Assembly (NCBI GenBank): GCA_031835245.1
Contig: JAVKOQ010000030.1
Span: forward strand, 261,501 to 325,500
DNA length: 64,000 nucleotides
Origin: Balamuthia mandrillaris
Lineage: Eukaryota; Discosea; Longamoebia; Balamuthiidae
Direction: 5' to 3'
Shown here: one piece after another, positions 35,625-45,600 of the stretch
Numbering within the stretch: the first letter of the stretch is position 1
Layout of the letters: each line of letters starts with the position of its first letter
The notes under the pieces: generated by a model
Database searches by the model: none
The model's input: the letters and a program-made list of their open reading frames with translations, nothing else
Told to the model about the DNA's origin: nothing
Position numbers and translations under genes: made by a program

Positions 35625-36306
35625 ATGTTCAAGAAGAGGCACAAAGTGAAGGTGTCTGTGGAGGTGGAACTACGGAGCGTACACCACCTCTCTTCCTCTT
35701 TGAACGGCAAAAAGGTCTTTGTGGAATGGAAGAAAGGCAAACGGAAGGACAACCAAGGCCAGAGCCGCCCCGTCGAGGTCAAGGACAAGTCCGCCGCTTG
35801 GTACGGGGAGAGCTTCAGGTTCAACAGCACGCTTGAGCAGGACCCTTCCTCCAAGAGCTTTGACACCAAGAAAGTCGCCTTCTCTTTGCTTGAGGTCAGG
35901 AGCTGGTCCTTCTTTATTCTCTTCTGCTTCTCTCATTCTCTCTTCTTTCATCTCTTCTCTGCTCTCTGCTTCCTTCTGTGCTTTTCTTTCGTTCTCTCTT
36001 GTTTCGTTCTCTCTTCTTCCGTTCTTATCTTTCTTGCTTTCTCGTTTAACACGCGGTGTTGATGGCAGGAACGAAGCAAAGGCTCGAAGAAAGTGGGAAA
36101 GGCTGTGTTAGATTTGGCCACTGTGGCCTCCTCTGATGGCGTTTCGCAGGACATGGTCCTCCAACTTGGCAGCAAGAATCCTCCTGCGCTTAAGGTTTTC
36201 TTCACTCGTCACTCTTTCACCATCCATTCTCACCCTTTGCTTCTCTCTCTGTCTCACATTCTTCTTGCTTCTGTTACGCTGCTTTTCTGCTGCTGCTGCT
36301 GCTGCT

Positions 36307-36361
<55 letters not shown>

Positions 36362-36388
36362 GTCTCTCTGTCTCTCTCTGTCTCTCTG

Positions 36389-36419
<31 letters not shown>

Positions 36420-36420
36420 G

Positions 36421-36467
<47 letters not shown>

Positions 36468-36492
36468 GTCTCTCTGTCTCTCTGTCTCTCTG

Positions 36493-36532
<40 letters not shown>

Positions 36533-38609
36533 GTTCTCTCATTGTTCTCTTCTTTCTTTTCGCTTCATGATTAACATGCCTTTAAAACAAACAAAACAAC
36601 GAACACCATCACATGACCCCAGTTAACGATCAAAGTAGGTTGGCTGAAGTTCAACGGGAAACTGTTGGTCAAAAAGCCAAAAAAAGAAGGAGACAACAAA
36701 AATAAAACAAGCGATGTCAAAGACAGCAAAGACAAAGCAGTTGCTGCAGCGTTGTTGAACAAAGGCTCCAGTGGAGGAAGCAGATCCAGTCTAACCGTTC
36801 CAGGAAGAATCGGCAGCAAGGAAGTTCTACAGCTCAACGGTGAGGAATACCAGCTCGTCACTGCTGATGTGCTTTCTGAAGCGGAAACCGAGGCGTATAG
36901 CGATGGACATACTACCGTCACCGTTAGTTTTCCGCATCTCTGTTCTCTGCTCTCTCCCCCTCTCTGTCCTCTACTCTTGGCTAACAAATTATTACAAAAC
37001 AGTTTTCATCTGATGAAGAGCATGACGAACAGATTGCCGAGGAAGAAGCAGAAGAAGCCCTACCCACCACAAACAAAACAAGAGCACGTTCTTCATCCAC
37101 TGCATCGTCGGATGACACCTCTTCAAAAACCCAAGACACACCAACAAAATCCAAGTCAGCAAAGAAGAAGGAAAAGGAAGAAAAGCTACAGTCTAGCGGC
37201 TCTTTGAAAATCCCCCGTTTGAGCCCGAGACCAGATGAAGCTACAGAAGTACGAACACTGGAACTGGAAAAAGAGTTGGAAGCTGCTCTAGCCAATCTCA
37301 AGCGTGAAAGAGATGCCAGACAAGAGCTAGAAAAGCAACTCGATGCAAAAGAGGCTGCCTTGAATACTCTAAAAGAAGAAAATCGAAAAGCCGAAAAGCA
37401 AAAAGAGGAGGAATTGAAAGGTATGCATTCGGTTATAGAAAAGTTGCAGGAACAAGTGGAAAAGCTAAAGAAACAAGCGAATGACAAAGAAAAGAAGACG
37501 AAGAAGAAGGAAGCGAAAGGAGACAAAGAGCTACAAAAGAAGAACGAGGAGCTCGCTTCAGCTCTGGAAAAAGTGAAGCACGAAGTGGAAAGAGAAAAAG
37601 AAGAAGTGACTAAGTACAAACAAGAATTGGAGAGGCAAAAGAAAGAAAACGAGAGAGCGGAAAAGGATAGGAAAGAGGCAGCAAAGGAAATGGAAGCAGA
37701 GATCAAGAAGCTGCAGAAAGAGTTGACGAAGCAAGAGAAAAAAGAAAAGAAAGATAGAAAGAAAGAAGCAAGCGAAAAAGCAGAAGAAGCAGAGAAGCTA
37801 AAGTCGGAAATGGCAAAAGTGGAACAGGAACTCGCCAAATGGAAAGACTGCTGTAAGGATTTGGAACAACAAAAGAAAGAAGTGGATGAAGCGGTTGCCG
37901 CCCATAAAGCCACCATAACGTCTCTTCAAAGCGCTGCTGCGGTTTGTTTCTGTTTCATACCTTCATCTCTCTCTCTCCTCAGTTTCTCGTTCTCTTCTTT
38001 GTTTCTTCTCCAACTTAATCATAATAACGGAACCAAAAGGAAAGAGAGGCAACAAAGCAAAAGCAAGAAAGCGCGGCATCCCACCATCCATCACAAACAT
38101 TTGATGGCAAAAAGGCGCTAAAGGATGATGAGTTGCAAGTAGAACTGAATCGCCTTCGTAAAGCTCAAGACAAGGCCGAAGCCGAAATCGCAGAACTTAA
38201 AAACTTGTTGTCGTCTCGTACGAAAGAACTGGAACATCTCAAAACATCTTCTTCTCAACCACAGCCAAAAGAAATGGAAGAAAGAATAGCACAAGACGAA
38301 GCAGAAAACGAAGAAGTAAGAGCTTTAGGTTTGCGGAAACGAGGAAAACATCAGCGAAGAAGAGCAGAAGATGAAGAAGACAGTTTCAGCAGCGAAGAAG
38401 ATGTAGACAGCGAGCTTTTAACAGGTTCTTCTGAAGAAGATTTAGAAGGAGACGAAGCCACTTTCTTTGTGCCACAAGAAAGACATCTGTTCACTCCTTT
38501 GGTAGAGGCTTGGATAGATAGCGCAGCGTCAGATACGGCTTCTTCGTTGCGCGTCTGGTGGGTTGCCATCGCCATCGTCTCTGCTTTGCTACTCTGGAGA
38601 ATTCTTTGA
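35625..38609 (+). CDS. NT-C2 domain, coiled-coil, tail-anchored protein (EEIG1/EHBP1-type)
   Basis: Start ATG at 35625. Exons 35625-35892, 36069-36195, 36624-36921, 37003-37938, 38041-38609 join in frame. Residues about 6-110 match the NT-C2 domain of EEIG1/EHBP1: VSVEVELRSVHHLSS, KKVFVEWKKGKRKD, KSAAWYGESFRFNSTL and KKVGKAVLDLATVAS. This C2-like fold binds membranes or proteins. Residues about 270-560 are a long Lys/Glu coiled coil. The last 20 residues are a single hydrophobic helix (VWWVAIAIVSALLLWRIL) at the very C terminus, the layout of a tail-anchored protein, with an acidic Ser-rich stretch before it. A tether linking ER or Golgi membrane to another compartment is a reasonable inference. 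Intron 2 is filled by CTCTCTGT repeats. Confidence 0.75.
36310..36540 (+). repeat. (CT)n and CTCTCTGT array in NT-C2 gene intron
   Basis: A CTG run (36288-36309) leads into pure CT, then a mosaic of CTCTCTGT and CTCTGT units to about 36540. It lies within the intron between exons 2 and 3. Read-through frames encode only Leu/Ser/Cys or Arg/Glu repeats. Confidence 0.9.
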
Positions 38610-38630
38610 TGAACTCTCTCTTCACTCTAC

Positions 38631-38673
<43 letters not shown>

Positions 38674-39048
38674 TCGGCTCTTTGTCTCTCTTTGTTTGTA
38701 ACCCTGCTCAAAAAGTCTTATTAAACTGACTTTCGTGTAATATTGCGCTGAAAGCGAAAGAGCTCATATCATTAATTTTGCTCGAACGTGCCCGCTCTTC
38801 AAGAGGTAGCACAGTGCCAAGTTCTCAGAAAAGACGGGGCGCACGTAGTCGATGCATAAATTGAAAAAATTTCCAATACACGTGCCTGGAGCTTTGCTGA
38901 GAGAGAGAGAGAGAACGACGAGATATCTACAATAAGCAAACAACAATGGGCAAGGACCAAGAATAGAGAAAGTGGGGTGGGAGAGAAAGATTAGAGAGCA
39001 AGAGAGGAGTTTTAAAGTTCTTAAATCCACAAAAAGGCCTCAAAGAGC
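38610..39048. other. Convergent intergenic region with CT and GA tracts
   Basis: Between the 3' ends of the NT-C2 gene (+) and the tRNA-cofactor gene (-). A (CT)n tract at 38637-38668 and a short (GA)n tract at about 38899-38914 each agree with the sense of the nearer gene and probably lie in the two 3' UTRs. No coding segment seen. Confidence 0.5.
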
Positions 39049-40342
39049 TTATGAAATGGTGCCAGCAATGCTGTCTGGCTTGCAGACGCCTTTGCTGGTC
39101 ATAAAGGGGATCTCCTTGTCCCCATCAACAAATACTGCCACCAAGTCTTTGTTTGTACGCAAATGCTATTCGTATTGCAGTCGTTAGAATTTGCAAGGCA
39201 TTTTTTAAAAATATAAGATCGAAAGAAAGGAATAGAAGAAGCAGAGAGAAGAGAGAAGAGCGGAGAGAGCGGAGGGGGAGAGAGAGAGAGAGAGAAAGTA
39301 TACCGGTTTAAGGTTATCAAAAGTCTTCTTCTTGGGATTAAGCTGTGCCTCAGGTTCTCCAAGATGAGAATAGCCTTCAAAGGTGATGCGCTCGCCATTG
39401 GGCACGCCTTCAGGTGGGTGAATCAGCTCCACTTGAGAGTGATCCTCGTTGCTCGCACAAAGCACCATGGCCTCGCTAAGAACACCCCTCATCTTGGCAG
39501 GCTTCAGATTGCAAAGACAAAGTACTCTCGCTCCGATCATCTTCTCCAACGGCACAAACCTAACCAGACCGCTGACAACAGTTCTAGGCTTCTCCTCTCC
39601 CACATCGATTTGTTCTAGGTAGAGGGCATCGGCGTCGGGGTGCTTCTGACAGTTAACAATGGTGCCCACGCGTACATCAATCTTGGCAATGTCTGGTAGC
39701 TCGGCTAAAGAGTCTAGGTGAGAACAAGAGAAATAGAGCGAAGAGAACGAGATAGAAAGACAAGTACCAGCTTTGGGGGCAGGCTGCTTTCCACCTTTGC
39801 CTTTGCCCTTGGCCTGGCCTTGAGCTTGGCCTTTACCTTTACCTTTGCCCACAGCTTCACCAGCAGCAGTAGGAGCGGCTTTCTCTTCACCTTGCTTTTG
39901 TTTCTCAGGCTCTTCTTGCTGGTTGCCCTTCTTGCCGCCCTTCTGTTGTTGTTGCTTGCCTTTTTCTCCCTGCTTGCCACCCTTGGCTTTGTCATCCTGC
40001 TTCTGCACATTGAGAAAAAATAAAGAGGAAGAATTGAGTCACTTAAAAACAAAAAAAGAAAAACCAACCATAAGAGAGAAACAAATAAAAAGAAACAAAA
40101 AAGCAAAAATAATAAAATACACCAAACAATAATACAAAAAGGACTTACTGCGGCCAAAGGTGCGTTCAAAGGAAACTCAATGACGGAAAGACCTGCCGCA
40201 GTAGCCACAGACGGTTGGTGCTGAACGAGGTCAAACCAACGAGTGACGTTGCAAAGGCTCACTGTCTTGGTTTTTTCGTCCAACGCTTCCTGTTTATCAA
40301 ACGAAAAAAGTGAATACGTTTGTTACAATAAAGAGTAGTGGA

Positions 40343-40382
<40 letters not shown>

Positions 40383-40979
40383 CAAGAAAGTAAATAGAGA
40401 GAAAGTAACCATGAGAGGGTGAACGGCTGTGTAGAGGGCAACATCGGCAGCAGTGAGGTGGTTGGAAACAAGGAACGTTCGTGTGAGAAGGTGCTTCTGC
40501 ACGGTATTCAGCTTGGGGAGGTGCTTCTTGGCGTCGAAGCCGGCGCTGGTGTCTCCCAGCTCAGCGGTAGGGAAGGCCAACCATTCCTCCACCTCTTGCT
40601 TCTGCTCTGCCGTTTGCCCAAGCAACCGCGCTTCCTGAGACAGAGAAGCAGCAGCGCTGAGAACGGCAACCGCTCCACTGACAGGTTTGTCACCAGCACC
40701 AATCAAGGCTGGGGTCTGATTGAAGCGAGTGAGTGAGGGAGAGAAGTAGCTGCAGCAGTTAGTGCTCCAGGCTCACAGAAAAAAAAACAACTTTAAAAAA
40801 ATAACAGTACCTCGGCTTCAGTGGCGCTGGTGGAGACGCTCAAGGTTTTGTTTTGGAGGGCAGCAAGTGCTTTGGCGGCTTGGCCCAAAGATTTGTGGAG
40901 GGGCTGCTGAGCGTCAATATGGAGCGTCACGGAGGGGCCTCCTACGATGGCCTCTGCTGCTTTCCTTAAAACCTCCATT
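39049..40979 (-). CDS. Arc1p/AIMP1-like tRNA-binding aminoacyl-tRNA synthetase cofactor
   Basis: Start ATG at 40979; six exons: about 40979-40811, 40713-40410, 40290-40150, 40002-39769, 39713-39303, 39168-39049. The N-terminal half is GST-C-like helical (EVEEWLAF... LVSNHLTAADVALYTAVHPLM... RWFDLVQHQP), as in Arc1p, MetRS, GluRS and AIMP proteins. Next is a Lys/Gly/Gln-rich basic linker of about 80 residues, then an EMAP II-type OB fold tRNA-binding domain: IDVRVGTIVNCQKHPDADALYLEQIDVGE, split here as IDVRVGTIV, HPDADALY and EQIDVGEE, followed by RTVVSGL, VLCLCNLKPAKMRG and SEAMVLCAS. Such proteins hold synthetases together and deliver tRNA. The GST + basic + EMAP II order is that of yeast Arc1p; there is no synthetase catalytic domain. 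Confidence 0.88.
40340..40378 (-). repeat. (GA)n tract in tRNA-cofactor gene intron
   Basis: Pure GA run, (CT)n on the sense strand, in the intron between the GST-like exons. A second one lies near 39275-39295 in the last intron. Confidence 0.85.
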
Positions 40980-41273
40980 GTTGTTTGTCGTGGGGCGGTG
41001 CAACTCAAACTCTAGAGAGACTGAACGTTTCTAATAGAAAGCAAAGGGACTAAGCCTCTGTTTTATCTTTGGGTTTTTTCGACAATAATTTGACAAAAAT
41101 TATTTCTGCGATTTTTCTTGGATAACATATTACACATTCCTTGCACCTCCCTCAAATTCTTTTCTCCTTAAACCACTCTCTTTGAAGCTCTCTCCCTCTT
41201 TGCAACCTGTTCAGGCCATGAGAAGAGATGGAAGAGATGGAAAGGAGAGAGATGGAAAGAGCGGAATTGTCAA

Positions 41274-41657
41274 TCAATCAGAAAAGTAATCACCATCCAG
41301 GTCCACTCCTCGCGCTTGGACGGCGAGAGGGTGTTGTCCTGAGCGAGTGTCACAGGTGTAGTGCCCTTCGACGGAGGAGTACACCACCTTTGGATGCCCC
41401 TTATTGGGTGTGATGGTGAAGCTGATGGTCAAGTTGCCGCCGTCCTCCTGCCAACTCCCGCTCTTGACCTTTCTTCGAATGTTGGCGGGGTATTCGGCTC
41501 GCCCAGAGACAGAACCGTCTCTCTTCAAGTGGAGCTCCACAAATGAAGGACAAGGAGGTTCGCTAGGATGGTTGCTGTTGAATGAGGCAGCATCAGCAAG
41601 GATATGAAACGATCGTGTGGTGGTGATGTTCTGCAGCGTCTTGGTAATGGTTTTCAT
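41274..41657 (-). CDS. Small conserved-looking orphan protein
   Basis: Single-exon frame of 127 codons from the ATG at 41655-41657 to a TGA at 41274. The sequence is non-repetitive and balanced, with beta-strand character (FVELHLKRDGSVSGRAEYP; NLTISFTITP). No signal peptide or membrane helix. I do not recognise a family. It lies about 295 bases beyond the 5' end of the tRNA-cofactor gene, on the same strand. Confidence 0.6.
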   Translation of the reverse strand: MKTITKTLQNITTTRSFHILADAASFNSNHPSEPPCPSFVELHLKRDGSVSGRAEYPANIRRKVKSGSWQEDGGNLTISFTITPNKGHPKVVYSSVEGHYTCDTRSGQHPLAVQARGVDLDGDYFSD

Positions 41658-42655
41658 TTTTGGCTGTGTCTTGCGAAGAACCAAAAAAAAAATTTCTCTC
41701 TAGGGGGTAGACAAAACCAAGATAACACGTCACGCATTCCCCCTTTGTCTCTGTGAGAAAAATACACGACTCCTCCATACTTTTGTCCACCCTGCGGCGC
41801 TTCCCGGGGAAGAAAAATTTTTGGTTCCATGACAGCTGACGTCAGACCAGACAAAAAAGGAAAATTTTAAGGTGGGTCGAATAATGAAAAGTTGCAAAAA
41901 ATCGAAAAATTTGAAGAGAAAATTGGAGGAGGGGACGCAAAGTCAGAAAAAAAAAAAAAACAAAAAGGGGAGGTGGTTGGTTGGTTGATTTGTGGGGGGC
42001 TTTCGCACAAGTCCTTTCTACCCTCCCGCCCCATTCTGTTTGGAATTTTTGCTTTGGCTTGGTGGGCAACAAAGCCATTGCTTGTTTTTCGTTACTTTTC
42101 TTGCGTCTTTGCCCTCCTTTTCCCCCCTCCCGGACCAAGTGGATTGATTTGATTGCAAGGTAAAGTGGATCAACAAAACAAAAAGGGGTGGAGGAGCTAC
42201 GTCACTGACAGTAGTTCTTTCTTTACAGGATTGCTTACCTGCTCGACAAGACGTTCCCTGCTTGTTGGGTTGGTCTCCTCTCTGTTTTGTCCCCCTTTCT
42301 TTTTTTTTTTGCTTTTTTTCTTTTCCCTTCTCTCGTTTTTCTTATTTCGCATCCCTGTTCTTCTCTCGCTGACCCAACTTTTTTTGAACCTCTCCAAACC
42401 ACAACACTGCAGCTGGAGCAGCCAGGTTTCTAGATCTACCACTTTTAATCCTGGATCTCTTTTCACGGCCATAACCATCGTACGTCAGGAAGACGGTGAC
42501 GGTGGTACTTCTTGGGTTCGTACTTTCACTCCCGCGTTGGTCTTTGAGTAGTGTGTTGGTGGAGGTGGAGGTGGAGAGGGCTGTGGTGTCATTTGTGAAA
42601 AATCTCTCTTTTCTTACGTCCAAGTCAACCGTAACCAATCTCCAGTTGGAATTAT
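41658..42655. other. Promoter/5' region before the ankyrin-kinase gene
   Basis: About 1 kb with T-rich (42298-42345) and A-rich (41950-41970) stretches. Consensus-like splice sites (gcaag/gtaaag near 42160; ttacag near 42229) suggest one or more 5' exons or 5' UTR introns of the downstream kinase gene, but no start codon can be placed with confidence. Confidence 0.4.
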
Positions 42656-45600
42656 TTGGGGGGCAGGGAACGAGACAAACCCACAACGAGCAGCAAAGCT
42701 TTGGGGTTGTCCACCCCAGAACCAGAAAGGCTGGAATCGTTTTCTTTTTTCAACTTCAACAACTCCTCCTCCTCGCAACAACACAGCTATCCCTTTCCTT
42801 TGGACGAGGAACTCTGCCCTGAACAGCAGCCATCACCGCAGCAACAACGCTCCTCTTTCTCTCACTCCCTTTGTTCATATCCGCCACAGCGCCCGCAGCA
42901 TTCCCATCAACTGCCTTTCGCCCCGGCAGAGCCTCACGAACAATTGTGTCACTCTCCTCCTCTTCCTCCTCCTCCTCCTCCCCATCAACTTCCTTCCGCT
43001 GAGCATTCCAGTTCGACTTCCGCTCCTATCATTGCTGCAGCCGTCGCCGCCCTTCCTGTTCCCCAACTCCAAGTAAGCCCTTCTTCACCGATCGCTCCGC
43101 GTCGCTTCTCACACTCATACGCTATCCCTCCGGCACGTTACCTCCAACATCAATACCTCCAGCGCCATCATCACTCATTTCACACTCCCCACTTCGCCCC
43201 TCAACAACCCAAGCACCATCGTCCCCACCGCAGCAACAGCACACAACACGTTCAATACTGTCCCAACCAACAACAAACACATCCTACTTTTCTCGATTTC
43301 GACGGGACCTATTATTGCCTGAACGAGGAGTCTTCAGCTTCGGTCTCCCCTTCTTCGTCTCTATCTTCCTCTGTGCCTTCCTATCTATCCTGTTCTCCGC
43401 TTTCAACCTCGGAGCCTATCACCCCATCTTGTCTGCCCAGAGGAACAAACCTTCAACAACAGCAACAGCAACAACACTTCCACCCCAACCACTTTGTAAA
43501 CCACCACCTTGCCGATCGTTCGCTTAAGCGCAAGCGACTAAGTTCTTCGGGCGTTGGAACAGGAGACAACAAAGGGAAAGCTTTTCGCGCTGTCCATCGA
43601 ACTTCTCTTTCGTCCGCTAAGGGAAAAGAAGAACACCAACAGCTACCAACCGAGGAGGAGGAGGAGGAGGAGGAGGAGGAGGAGGAAGAAGAAGAAGGAG
43701 GAGAACAAGAAGAAGAATCAGAAGAGGAAAGAGAAAGAGAAAGGGACGGACAAAACAGCTTTTACTACAGTAATACGCATTTAATTCACACAATGGGAGC
43801 GGTCAACACAAAACTTTGGGAAGCCGTCGAGGATAACGACCTACCAGCCCTTTATCAAGTTCTGGAACACAAAGAAGTGGATGTGAACCATTTCAAAGAG
43901 TTTCCCCACACTTCTTCCACAAACAAACTGTTAGATATGAAGCTCAGCGTGAATCTCAAGCACTTGAAACACGTGGACAAGGACTGGTACACCCCACTCC
44001 ATTGGGCCGCTAAACAAGGGCAACGAGAGATGGTCAAGTTGTTGCTAGTCCATGGTGCCATTAAAAACCAAAAGGCGTTGCACGAGCGTTATGGTATCAA
44101 CGAAATTAATGAGCCTTCTTCCGAAGCTGGTACTACTTTTCTTTCTTCTATCTTTTGTTTTTAGCCTTTCATTATTTTTGCGGTTTTCTCACATCTCTTT
44201 TTCTGCTTTCTTCCTGATGATCTATTGTTTGCACGTTCCAATCGTCCTATTCAGGAAAATGTCCAGCAATGCAAACGTTGGCCGAAGGAGGAGAACACAA
44301 ACATTATTATCTTAAATACGAACAATACACACCGCTTTACTATGCCTGCAAACGAGGCCATCCAGAGCTTGTTCTTGATATACTCTTCCATCATACGGGT
44401 CGCCCCTTCCCTGAAATGGAGACCCTTCTCTATGAACAACGTGATCGCGTGGCTCAGCTCTTGATTGAACACAAAGCCGATTTTCGGCTGTGTGTACGTG
44501 CTCATCTATTTTCTCTCTTTTTGTCTTCTCTCAGTTTCTTTTTAACTTACTGATATGAATATATTTCTATAGTTGTGTCAAGCAGCACGTCAAGGAGAGT
44601 ATCCAGTGGTACAATTTCACCTCCTCCCTACTTCTTCCTCTTTCCCTCTCCTTGTCTCTCCTTGTCTTTCCTTTTCTCTTCTCTCTTGGACATATTACTG
44701 AACATTGCGTGGTATGTTTTATGACAGGCTTCATTGCTGCTGATGATGGGAGCAGACCCCAACGGAGCACCTGCTGAAACTGTGGAGCGCATAGTGATAG
44801 AACGGAGACCTCCCCTTGAAGACATTCGAGTTCCTCCTGTGGCTCTTCGCCACCGGCCTTTGATGCAGGCTTGCTGGGGCGGACATGTACATATAGTCAA
44901 ATTACTATTACAATATTACGCAAAGGTTACCGATGATGAGGTTTGTTCTATTTGAATCAGCTATTTCTAATTGCTTGTTTGTTTGTTTTCACTTTTTTTT
45001 TAAAAAAAATTTGCTCTCTGTATACAACACAGATAAACGCAGCATTTGACGGAGATCATAGGGAAATAGCAACTCTTCTGCTGGAAGCAAAAGACCAACA
45101 GCGAGGAGGGACTTCTGTTTTGGACGATGAGCATTCGGCAAACTACGTGCAGCCACAACGGTCTCGTCCGCAGCAACAAGTGCAGCAGGCTACCCTTTCT
45201 ACCTCTCAGACCAATACAGCGAGCTATCCAGTGTTGAATAATGGAGCGACTCCTGCACAATATCACCAAGATTTCACGCCTTCTTATCACGAGACCAACC
45301 GACAGCAGCAAACACAACAACCCTCCCCGAGAGGGCCACGAAGGGACAGCAATGCATCCTCCTCATTAAGCGTGGAGGAATACAGCACCTACCCTCCTGC
45401 TACCTCTGCTTCCGCTTCCGCTTCATATGCCCCGCCACCACCAGAGCATGCTCAATACTTGGAAGATGGGAACTTAATAGGTTCAACTGGGCACGGAAAC
45501 GATTTGAACTCAATCCAGGTACAAGTGGACACCAACTCCGACCCTCACCAACACCACAACCAACCTCAGTTGGGTGAACTCTTGGATGAGACGTATGCCG

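Noticed and set aside
36108-36542. Arg/Glu repeat frame on the minus strand and Leu/Ser repeats on the plus strand
   Set aside because: Products of the CTCTCTGT microsatellite inside an intron.
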